A DNA stretch of 64,000 nucleotides from positions 1 to 64,000 of the forward strand of contig CAMRUG010000007.1 of NCBI GenBank assembly GCA_947053925.1, written 5' to 3'. The notes under the pieces are model-generated. The model was not told where the DNA came from, searched no databases, and saw only the letters and a list, made by a program, of their open reading frames with translations. Position numbers and translations under genes: made by a program. Below, piece by piece: positions 42,626 through 55,100 of the stretch (its first letter is position 1; each line of letters opens with the position of its first letter). Source of the DNA: an uncultured Clostridia bacterium (GTDB lineage Bacteria > Bacillota > Clostridia > Christensenellales > CAG-314).

Positions 42626-42654
42626 TTGATATTTTGATAAAAAAATACTATAAT
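42626..42654 (+). promoter_or_regulatory. Promoter of the 74-aa coiled-coil gene
   Basis: TTGATA (42626-42631), a 17-bp spacer, TATAAT (42649-42654). Confidence 0.75.
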
Positions 42655-42730
42655 ATAAAATATAATATTATATATAGAGATATTTTACCTTTTCGGCGGT
42701 AGGTATGTCCATAACTAAAAGGAGTAAATA

Positions 42731-42955
42731 ATGTCTAAAAAAAGCGATTTGAAACGTGCCATAATGGAAAGCGAAAGGGAAATTGAAGAATTGGAAAAGA
42801 AATGCAGGCGTTCGCAAACAGCCTTGTTACAGTCAATTCTTAACAATACCAAACTAAACGAAGAGGATGCTCAGTATTTTAGAGTTTATACGTCGCTAAT
42901 CGACGTTGAACGCGAAAATCTTCGGAAATTAAAAGAAGAATTAAAAAACTTGTAG
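42731..42955 (+). CDS. Small coiled-coil protein (74 aa)
   Basis: An all-helical, highly charged protein: residues 1-28 (SDLKRAIMESEREIEELEKK) and 50-74 (LIDVERENLRKLKEELKNL) form two coiled-coil segments joined by a short polar loop. No cysteine pair and no membrane segment. It has a consensus promoter, an AAGGAG ribosome site and its own terminator, so it is a well-expressed single gene. No family is recognised. A structural or adaptor role between the two giant surface-protein genes is possible but unproven. Confidence 0.7.
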   Translation: MSKKSDLKRAIMESEREIEELEKKCRRSQTALLQSILNNTKLNEEDAQYFRVYTSLIDVERENLRKLKEELKNL

Positions 42956-43005
42956 TTTCTTAGGAGAGGGGCGCTCCTAGTTGCTAAAGATTTGAGATTT
43001 TGTAT

Positions 43006-43037
43006 GAACCTTGCGTCTCCGACGTAAGGTTCTTTTT
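43006..43037 (+). terminator. Terminator after the coiled-coil gene
   Basis: A 12-bp stem with one G-U (43006-43017 with 43021-43032), then TTTTT. A second small hairpin (TAGGAG/CTCCTA, 42961-42979) precedes it. Confidence 0.82.
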
Positions 43038-43150
43038 GCATCTTTGTCTATAATGGGATAACGCTTATTTAGATTTATGCTAAAACGTTATTCGGTTTAA
43101 TATATTTTAAAATTTGCTCATACCGTAAATAATGCGGAAAGGAGATTACA

Positions 43151-46100
43151 ATGAAAACAAAAGCAATGTCTAAGAAATGGACGTTGGCGCTTGTGCTGTG
43201 TATTTCGGTACTTGCGCTTTCGTTGTGTCTTGGAACAATCGGATTTGCCGCGGATGAAAGCGGCGAGCCGAGCGTACCCGAAACCCCTGTTGTTGCGAAA
43301 ATAACAGGACTGTCTGTAAACGGGTACACATTAATTGGCGGCTATTGGCGTATCGCTGAAGACGGCGATTATGCGTTTTATCAAGGAATGTCGTTAAGCG
43401 AAGCAAACAAGCGTATTACCGGTGTCTCGGTAGAAATGAGCGACGGAACGACAAAAACCTTGCCGATAGGCTCTTCGACTGAGGACGGCGTGGCTTTCGA
43501 CGTTTCTGTTTCGACCAGCGCTTCCGATACGGGAAATAACGCAACCGATAACGTAGTACTAAATTACGATGCTCGGATTGTTATTGACGGCGATGAGGAA
43601 AACGCATTGACTTCCGATTGCGAACTTAACTTTATTGCGGACAAAGAATATGCGCTTGTTTTAGTCGGCGATGTATCGACAAGCGGAATGGGGTTAACCT
43701 CCAGTTCGTTGTTGATAGACTATGCTTCTGCGTTAGAAGGCAAGGTGTCTTATAAATTTACTTCCGGTAGAATAGGTAGAGGACTTGTTGCGGCAGAATT
43801 TGCTACGCAAGATTCGCTTACGCCTAGCGGAGACATCTTGGAGCAAGTTATTGCTAATCCGACGGTGCATTATTCTAAAGAGATTGCTATTTCGGATAAA
43901 AATAATACAGCAATACTTCCCGTCAAAGTAACGGTTACGGATATAGCTTATTCTCCGTTGGTGTCGGTTTCGGCTATAACGGGTACTATGGCACAGCAAA
44001 CAGCGCGTATGCCGTTTGATTACAACGGACTTTATTTTATCTTTCAAGATGCCGACGGGTTCGATATTAACGTTCCCGTTACCGACTTATTAAAATACTG
44101 TACGGTAAGTTTTAAGACTACAAGCGGACAGGTTATTGAAGGAACTTATGCGGAATTAGTCCGTACAGTAAACCAAATTACTATAAAATACAGCATACCT
44201 ACCGCAGTAACAGATGAAAATCCTGCCGGTATATTGTCCGGTACTAGATCGCTGAGATTTACCGTTGACCAAAAACTTTTGGAACAGCCTCAAATAAGCG
44301 ACTTAAATCCGACATTTCAAGAAAACGGAGTAACCGTTTCTATTTCCGACTTTCTTCAAGACGGTTTGAATCCGATAGATATTTCGGTAAGCCACGGTCT
44401 TACGGTAGATGAAAACAATCAAATAACTTTTTTACAAGGTGGCAGTTATACCGTTACCGTATCTTTAGCAAAGGGTGAAGAGGGCGACTACGAGTGGTTG
44501 CCTACAAGCGGCGACAACCCTGCCCGTACTAAATATGTTCTTACATATACAATTACCGTTTCTAATGCGCCTGTCGAAGTTACTCTTACTTACACCGATA
44601 CGGCAGACAGAGAATACGGCGACGGCGAGCCGAGCCGTAATGTCGCTTTAAATTACGCAGGCGGCAGTGAAATAAGTAATGCCATTATTCAAGGCTCTGC
44701 TGTCGACGATACTTCCAATACGGGGTTGCCTTCTTACGAACTGCGTTATTATGGAACAATTAACGGTGTTACTTACAGCGGCGAAATGGGCGAAAACGAA
44801 CAAATCGGCGTTACTTATACAACGACGCGTCCGACGGCTCTTGGAACGTATCACGTCTATGCGGCTACAGGCGCAACTAATAAGTATGCCGCGGGCAGAT
44901 CTGCGGCGGTAGAATTTGAGATTACTGCACGCAAATTAGAAGCAGCAAATTTAACTACAACTAAGCCGTATACAGGCTCTGCCTATACGGTTGCGGATTT
45001 TGTAAATATCAATTCTTACAGAACGGACGGCAAACCGATGTTCGCAGAAGGAGATTCGGTTGAAAGCGTTATCAATATGCCGACAACTACGTTTGTTCAC
45101 GTTAAAGACAGCACGACGGTATCTTTAACGCTCAAAAGCGGTAATTATGTATGGGCGTCGGGAAATACTTCGGAAAACGTTACAATTACCATTACAAAGG
45201 CGAGTATGAATTTCAGTATTTATCAACCTGAATTGATATACGGAGACCTTGTAAAGGACAATCTTGCAACTTTAAATACGGGCAACTTGCAATTCGGCGT
45301 TACAATCGACGACAGCCGTACTAAGTATGAGATTACTACTGACGGAACAACTTGGAATACGGTACCGGATACGTCGGCGGTGTGGGACGCAGGTTCATAC
45401 AGAGTTACATATTACACCAAGGATAAAACAGGCGGTACAGGCGGCGACGCAGCAGACGATGACTATAATCTGCCTTCGGTAACGCAGGAATTTGCAATAA
45501 AACATATTTCTATTGATAAAGCATATATAGCAAGTTGGTCTGCTGACGACAGCGCTCCGTATCAATTCGGCGTATACGGAACAACTCACAATATAGTTAT
45601 CCGGAACTGGCTTGCCAACAATACTTCGCCCGTCGGTACGCAAATCCTTACGTCAGTAATTTCAGGTACGCGTTTAGACGGCACAACGGCAATAAGCGGA
45701 ATTACCGATTCACAAACGGGAACAATAAGCCTAACGCAAGCAGGAACGTATCAGGTAACGGTTACGCTTAATACTAACTATAAATGGACAGACGGCACAA
45801 ACGGCGATGTTGTTTTGTACGGCAGTATTGGTAGGCAAACGGTTTCTAATGTTACACTTTCAAACGGCGTAACGTATGACGGAGCAGATCACAGTGTAAA
45901 CGTACAGGTGTCTATCGGCGGTTCTTCTCTAAGTTGGGCAACAGACTTGCTAAACGGCAACGCTGTTGTGAATATCGATTCTGTCGATGGTCAAACATTT
46001 GCGGCTAAAGTAATAACAGGTTCGCTTGCTGTTACGGGCGACAATCAAGCAATATTTAATGATGACGGACATTTTGTCGTTAAATTTGCGGGAGATTACA

Positions 46101-49100
46101 AAGTAACGCTTTCGCTTAACGATACGGACAACTACGAATGGGCAAGCGAAACCGACATCGAAGCAACCTATACGGTTGCGCAAGCTCAATATGCGGGTAC
46201 TTACGACTACGACGGCAATCCTTATCCGTTTGTGGCAGGAGCGGACAGTCAGAGCGAACCTAACTTTTCAATGACAGCCGTTGCCGATAACGAAACGGCA
46301 CAGTCGGACGTAGACAGCATTACTCCGTTATTTACATTATACGACATAGATTTTAAAGCGCTTAATCCGCAAAAGGTTACCGTTGCAGGTACTTTCTATA
46401 AGGTAGTAACAAGTCTTACGAGCAGCGACAACAGTCATCTTAACTACTTTGTCGATGAAGAAGACATCGGCACAACCGACAGAAAAGTATCGGTAATGTT
46501 CGTTATTAACTCTAAGGGGTTGGATAAAATTGTTCTACGCGACGATACGGACGCAACGATTGCGGGAAGCAATATCGGTGTTATATATAAGCACGGCGCG
46601 TACCAAATGTCCGATTTTATTGCGGACTGGAACAAGTATTATTACGGTACAGCAGGGGAAAGCAATTATATTCCTTATTTAAACATAACCGTAACGGGAG
46701 TTGACGGCAATAACCCCTCTTTAACAAATGTTAAACTTGTTGATAATTCAGTTGTGGCGTATGTTGTTACGGTCAGTCCTGCGACAAACTACGAATGGGC
46801 GGAAGATCAGGGACTTACTCCGAACGAAGAAATTACTTTCTATATTACTATCAATCAGTTGGCGTTGGAAATCGAATGGAGCGAAAACTCTCTGTCGACC
46901 GTGTACGGCACCGCGGCAAATCCCGTATGGACCGTTACCAACAAAGGAAACGACAAAGTTGGCATCGAATTTGTTTACAAAAAGTCGATTGATTCTTTGG
47001 ACGAATTAACGTCAATTACGAATGCCGGCGAATACGTTATTGCCGTTAGCAAACGTATCGGCGACGATAAAGATAACTATACATTGGACGGCGCAACGGG
47101 CTTGACCGCCGACTATGTTATCAAAAAGCAAGGACTTGTAAAACCCACGACAAACGGTTACAACGGAACCTTTAACGGACAGGTTCAAACGACTGCAGAC
47201 AGTTTGTATTCTAACGGCAATGCGTTGAATAAGGACGCATTTACAGCCATTGTTTACGGCAAACGTCCTGCCGATTGGTTTATTAAAGGTTTTGAGTCGG
47301 GAGCAACAGACCAAGCGTTTGCAACGACCGATTTGAGCAAATACGCTTTCGATGCAAAGACCGGTAAATTTACTTTTTATAACGCAGGTTACTATGCGGT
47401 AACGTTTACAATTACAGATAGTGCAAACTATTTCTGGAACGGCGACGGTAAGGATACCGATTTTGCTTACAGCGGAAGCGGTTATACTTACGAATGGGAT
47501 TACAGTTTTGCCCATATCGAGCGCGATGCGAAAACGATTGTTGCGCCGAGACTTACAGGCGAAGATTACAATTACCGTGCAATGGAATGGGGCAGTCCCA
47601 TAGCTGATTTGTCTTCAACTGTGTTTACCGGAAGTAACGTTACAAACATTGTTTACAGCGTTATGTACGGCAGCGTAAGTATTGATAGCGGAACTATTAC
47701 TTACGGCGCGGCGCAAGGCAGTCAAGCGGGCGGAATAGGTGCTGTAGACGCTTCGGCGCGCGGCGAGTATTACGCATTGCTGACAATTGACGGCGACGAT
47801 ATGTATAACTATGTATGGGGTGTTGACTCTGATGATACGGAAGGCAACACATACGTTACCAGAACGGCATACATAACATATACAAGAGCAGGCGGTTCGC
47901 AGGTTTATTTGCATTACGCAATTACCGCCTCGCAATTGCCTATTTTCTACGAATTGCTTAAAGATAATTATATCTTCGGGGCAAACGGCAGTCATATAGG
48001 CGCAAACGAAAATACGGCAATAATCGGCATTGACGATATTTTGGAAATGACAGGAACAGAAGCAGATATTGCTATTGCTAAGGAAAACGGCACAATATCG
48101 TACGCTTTCTATCTTGCAGGAACAGAAACTCCGTATACGGATATAGTCAACGGCTTACCTTGGGACGCGGGTAAATATGACGTCCGTATTACAATAACTT
48201 TCCCCAAAGAATCCGATTACAGCACGTTGACAATCAGAACAAACGACAAGAGGGAAAAGCTTACATTAACCGTTGACAAAAGAACAATCGAAGTAGAGTG
48301 GACTTTCGGAAACGGCGACGACGCTCAAACGGGAACAACGCTTATTAAAACGTATAACGGCGTGGGCGAAATACCCGAAGCCAAGGTTGTAAATATGCCC
48401 AGCAAGGAAACTTTGGGCGATACGGCCGCTCCTGTGCTTAAACTTAATTACGAAGCAAAGAATCTTGTCAATGCAAACGAAACAGGCTATACGCTTGTTG
48501 CAGAACTGGATTCGGACGAAGTTAACTTTGAAAACAGTGCTCAAAGTTTGAGACAGGCGAAATTTATAATTAACAAGGCAACGTTGCATATAAGCGGAAA
48601 ATCTCCTGCAATCAATCACGTTTACGGAGATTCGTTGGAAGTTTACAATTCAACGGAAAATTATGCAAATTATTTTGAACTCAAAGAAGGCGAAACAATT
48701 TACAGTCGCGACGGAAAAGTAATCGATATTACTATTCAAAGCGCTGACGGAACAATATTGACGTCAAACCTTATAGCGGCGGGCAAAGAGTATTATGTAG
48801 TGCCTACATTGAGTACAAGCGCGACAAACTATATTCTTGAAGCAAGCGCAAACGGAGAAGGCAACAAGTTTACCGTTGATAAGCGTCAAATTACCGTTAC
48901 TATTAACAGTAACGCGCAGGGAACGCTGGCAACAAGCGTTTACGGAACGGCGCCTATCGATATTAACAATAACGCCGGTATTTACAATGTATCAACAACA
49001 AACGGCGTTACGGCAACGGGTATTCCTTCGGGTGCAAATGTAAACGATGTATTGGTATTCGAGTGTTTAAAAGACGGCGTTGCAATCAGCAACAAAACGG

Positions 49101-52100
49101 ATGTCGGAAGTTACGATATTTCTTGCAGTCTAACAGCTGAAGCGGCGGATAATTACCTTTTAACATACGAAACCGAACAATATGTAATCGTAGCTGCACA
49201 AATTACCGACATTCAAGTTCAAGGTTACACGGGCGTATATAACGCTAAAAACAATAATATTTTAGCTGTAAATACTGCACAAGTTGTTAATGACGAACTT
49301 GCTCAAAACGCTCTTGTATGGTGGTTCAGCACGGACGGAACAAACTGGACGGAATATACGCTTGACGGTAACGGCGTAGCTAACGAAGTTGTCCGTAACG
49401 TAGTAAATGCAAAACAGTACTTCGTTAAAGTGTCAGCAGGAAATAACTTTGAAGAGTCTTCAAGTCAACAGATTACCGTAACGGTAACCAAGGCAACTTT
49501 AAAAGTATCTGTTAATATGACTATCCGTTTCGGCGAACACGGACCTGACCAACACGGAAACGACGGTTTGTGGTACAATCAGTCTATCGACGATTTGCGT
49601 GTAGAAAACGGCATATATAAAGTAGAAGGCTTGTTGGAAGACGATGCCGACAGATTCTATAAGAGAGCAGGCTACGAAATAGATTTCTTCTATAATCTAA
49701 ATAACAATCTGTTCAGCTACGGTTACAAGTCGGGCGAAGAGTATGTCCGCGGAAACGACGTAGGAAGTTATACATTGGTATTTGATCCTAACGGGTTGGA
49801 ATGCGATAACTATATCTTTGAGGGCAAAAACGGCGTTTTAACGGTTGAGCAGTTACCTGTTTCGGTTACGCTTGTAGAGGATGTTATGACTGCGGTATAC
49901 GGAACACATCCGGAATTGTTGCAAGTAAACAATACATATATTGCAAGCATTACTACAAAAACAAAGTCTTATTACGACGATACGGCGACCATTGACATAG
50001 ACGGTATGTCGTTGGATAAATTTATTTACGGTATTACTACAACCGCATTAAAGTCCAGCAACAACAAGGTTACAACGGCAAATGTCGGCAGTTATCCGAT
50101 TAAAGTTAATCTTGTAAATAAAAACTGCATTTGGGAAGTTAACGGCGAACCTGTAACACAATACGTTATAACTCAGGCTACGAACGTAATAGTCGGCGAA
50201 TATACGTTGTTTGCAAATGCTTCGGCTACAAATAAGGAAGACGAGTTTGCCGCTCTTGCAAACGCTTGGACTTACGGCGATTACAGTTCTGTTCATACAA
50301 ACGGATACAATCCCAGTTCGGGCGGCAATCACGCTTTAAATACGTTGGATTTGGTATTTAAAGGAATGCCTTTAACAATCACAATCTCGCGCGGAGACAT
50401 TTCCGTAAGCGGAACGGCTTTCGATTCTGCTAACGGCAACAAAACTGCAACGGAAGTGCTTGTATCTTTGTTTGACGAAATGCATTCGGCAACAGATGAA
50501 AAAGGTCTGTATGCAGGCGATTATACGGTAACGTACAGTATGGATGATTCCGTCAACTATAAGCCGTATCAAGAAACGTGGTATTTCCGCGTAGGAAAGC
50601 AGCAGTTGACAATTACGCCGTCAAATCTTTCGGTTGTATACGGTGAAGGACTTGGAACGGCTACCGTTACCGATGTAAACAAAGACGGACTTATTGACGC
50701 AACGGAAGGCAATCCGTATCCCTACTATGTACAAGGTCTTGTCGGACATAACGGCAACGGCATTATAGACATTCTCGATAACGTTGTAAGCGTTTCGTTT
50801 ACTTCCGATTATGTTCAGGGCTACGAAAACGGTTCGAGAATTGACGGCGGTTATGCAATTTTGAGAGTGTTGGTTGACGCAGACCTTGCTTGCAACTACG
50901 AAATAAACGAATATCAAAATACATCTGCAGTAACGGTATTGCAACGCGATATCACAATAAAAGTCGATTCTACATTGTCTAATTCGTTCAATCTGCGCAC
51001 GTTTGAAAACGGACGTTACGTTGACGAAACAGCGGAAGTTTACCGCTTTACGCTGGTTGACGGTACGTTTGCTTCGGGCGACTATGCAACCGAAATTATC
51101 AAAGACGGTAATTCTGTTGAGTATACTTTGCAAAATGTATTTGTTCTTGACTCTTATGCGTTTGAACACGACAGTGTTGCCGATTTGGGTGCGGATTACA
51201 AAACGAACCACGCCGGAAAGTATCCGATTTATTTGCTTGCGGGCGAACATTTCGGCAAAAACGGTCTTGCAAACTACAATATAACTATCGTTGATACCGC
51301 CTTCAACGGCAGCGACGAAGAAAAGACAAAAGTACCGGATAGCGGAGTACTGAGCGAAACTTACGGTACGTTTACAATCGTTAAGGCAAAACTCGATATT
51401 GCTATTATCGGTCCGTATATAGATAGCATAGACGGCGGTTTATATGCTAACGATAGCGCAGAACGCATTACTTACGACGCTAAACACAAAGTATTCGGCG
51501 TACAGCAAGACGGAGACGTTATCGTTCCTATAGCAATAAATTACTATTTGGGTACTGGCTCGGATAAAGTTGCAACAACGGGCAACGAAGCTCCGATTGA
51601 CGTCGGAACTTACACAATCGAATGCGTTGTTAACAGCAGCGATTACGAGGCGGCAAGCAGCACGACAACCCATACTATTATTCCGAGAGCGATAAATATT
51701 GTCGGCGGAGACATTGCGGACGTTATATTCCAAGGAAAAGATTTTGCAGATACCGTAATGTTCAACAGTATGTTAAACGGAGTGGCGCTGGACGAAGTTC
51801 TTGTTGTTGACGTAGTATCCGCAAGCGGGATTCCGAGTTCGACAGATTCTATAGCAAATGACGTCAAAGAAAAACTTACTGCTTGTACGGCAGTTGCGGG
51901 CGATAACAGTGTAACTATTACCGCACGTAATGCAGGTACTTACAGCATAACTGTTAAACTGGCTGATAACGGCACGTTTAAAGCAAACAATTACCTGTTT
52001 ACTAAAGGCGACACGAGCGACAAATACGTTTTGTCTGGCGACCGTACTCAAGTTACGTTTACGCGCAATATTGCTCAAGCGACTTTAACCGTAGGTATCA

Positions 52101-55100
52101 AAAATACTACAATTCAATACGGTAACGCTCTTACGGACAGTATATTTACTCCCGATTACAAAATGAGTTGGCAAACAGGCAGTTTCGTAAACGATACAGA
52201 AGCGCAAGCGATAATAACGGCAGAAAGTACAAACGGCTTCTTTATTGAAAGCGGACTTACATATATCAATAATACTAAAAATACCGTTACGGGCAATGCT
52301 TACAGAGTAACGGATATTGTTGGAAACAGATATAACGTAACGCCGCAAGGACTTGTTGCGTATAACTTTACCGTGAATTACGATAATAGCGGAGAGTTGG
52401 AGGTAATCAAACGCGATTTGCAGATAAAAGTTTTGGGCTACGGCGATAAAGCAAATCACGCTACGACCAAATATATCGGACAGTTTGACCCGTTAAGAGG
52501 CGTAAATGTCGTAAGTGCAGGATATTTAGCGGTAAATAACGGATACTCGCTTGTTAACGGAAATCAGTTGAACGCATTGGGTATTACTCTCAGCGTTGAC
52601 GGCAAAAACACAGGTAACGTTATTACATATAATGCGGACGAAACGCCTTATACTATAAGTTATAGCGTTGAAGCTAACGACGTAAACAGCAATTACAACA
52701 TTGTATTTGTTAAAAATGACGGTACAACGGTTATTGACAACAAAAACGATACAACCAAACCGACATACCTTATTTCAAAAGCACCGCTTACAATAAAACC
52801 GGTTGCTCAAAATGTGGAATACGGTAAAGAATTAAATACAATTTTGACAGACGGCGTTGCGCATAGTTGGTCTTATGTCGATACCAGAAGATTTGTTGAA
52901 TTTGACGGATTTGTAAATAACGAAAACTACGACGCTATAAGCGCATACGTCGGAAGCAACAATAACTTCTTGTTTACTACAAATTACGTTCCGTACAATT
53001 CGCACGTCGGAGATATGGTAACAATCAAGTTGGACGGTTCGGTTTTAGAATTTACCAATTACGAAGTAACACTTGCTACGGCGGTTGTTACGGTAAATTC
53101 GCGTATTGTAACGGCAGAAGTTACTAATCCCGAACAAGTTTACGGCGAGGATGTTGTAGACGGAGTAGTCGATTATCACGACGGTAAATACGGTAAATCT
53201 CACGAAGCCGTAATAAAATTCGGCGGATACGGTAACGACAGTTATAAGCCGGCGTATACTCTAAGTTACAATACTAGTGCAAACGCTTCGCTTAATCAGT
53301 CGGCAAATGCCGCGCCTACAATCGTGGGCGATTACGTTGTCAACGTAATTCTTGCTAAAAACGGCAATAACAGGTACGATTACGAATTTGAAAGCAATGC
53401 GTCTTCAAAGGCGTTAGATTTCAGCGTTATTCCGCAGCCGTTAAGCGCAGGTTGGAAGAATACAAGTATAGCCTGCAGCGGAGCGGATACTGACGACTTG
53501 GAAAATACAGTAAACGGATTTATCAACGCAATTATGCGCGTGGCACGTTTTGAAAAGGATGTTCGCGGAACGGTAACTACTATAACAAGTTGGGTTGACG
53601 GCGACAAGACGGATAAATATATTGCCGATAACGACGGACTGCGTATTCTTGCTTCTAACGAAGGTACGTATTCGGTAGTACTCGAATTGTTGTCAACGGC
53701 TATGCATAATTACCGTTGGGACGATAATAGCGCGGATAAAACTTGTATCTTCTACGTTGTAACAACCAAAGTAACTATTTCTAATTTTACTTGGGAAAGT
53801 TGGACTTACGATGAGGATGAGCCGGAAATTAATAGAACAATTTTTGTTTCTAACGGCGATGTCAACGGAGTAAAGTTTACTTTCGGACGCATTCCCGGTT
53901 CGTACACCGGTAGCATAGACGATCTTAGAAACAACAAGGAATTGATGGCAACTCTAGTTGATTGCAATATGACCTTTATGCCTACCGACGCCGGCAGATA
54001 TATAGTAAAAGCGGAATATCCCACTGTAAATACGGGGTCGTCCGTTATAGGCGGCGATACGGCATATTACGCGTTTGAAGTCTACAAAAAGGCAATAAGC
54101 ATTCCTGTTTCTCCGGATAGCGTTAAGTTTAACAATAAGACACAAAGCGCAACGGTAGAAATCGACAGAAAGTTTATTGCAATCGATTCGTATTCCGACA
54201 ACGCTATATCTGTAGTGGTAACGAGCGCAGGCGCGATAATTACCGCCTCAAGCGTCGGCGATTACAAAATCGAATTTATACTTGCCAACAATACAAATTA
54301 CAGATGGGTGGACAGCGAGACGGACAGTTCTGATATACGCGTCGTAACTTGGAAGATAACAAAGGCTGACGATAACAAGATTACATTCGGACAATACGAC
54401 GATGTGGCGTACGGCAGTCCATACAGCATAATTGCTTCTTCAGAATACGGCGGAGCAATTGCCGCAAATAATATTTACTACGCTGACAGTGTTTCAAAAC
54501 CGAGTAGCGAAAGTCCGTTGTGGACGACAAAGAAACCCACGGGCAGAGGAACTTACTGGATTAAAGCCATTGCGGAGGGAACCGTCAACTACGAAAGAGC
54601 AGAACTTATTTCTGCAACCCCGTTTGAAATTACCAAGGGAACGCTGACTGTTATTCCTACAGGTACAATGGTTTACGGCGATGCTTTTGTTAGTGTAAGC
54701 GACAAGTATTCTTGGCGTGTTACAAGCGGACTGATAATAGGCGAGGATGAAAGCGTTGTCAGAGTTGTCGGAGAAGTCTCCTACAATACCGTTAACAATC
54801 CTACATTAAATGTCGGTAGTTACGATTTCGTTTTGGTATCTCAAGACGGCTATGTAGTAGGGCTCGAAGCCGATAACTACGATATCGTAAGCGGCACGGG
54901 CAGTTTGACGGTTACTCCCAGAGAGTTAACTGTAACTATCGGAACGGCTTCGTCCGAATACGGTATGCCGACGGTATTAGATCCGGACAAACTTTTGAGT
55001 TATTCCGAAACGGTTATTGAAGGTAACAACTTAAATATCGTACTTACGACAACGGCAAGTCCCGATGCGGACGGAATTGCAAAACCCGTTGGCGGTTACA

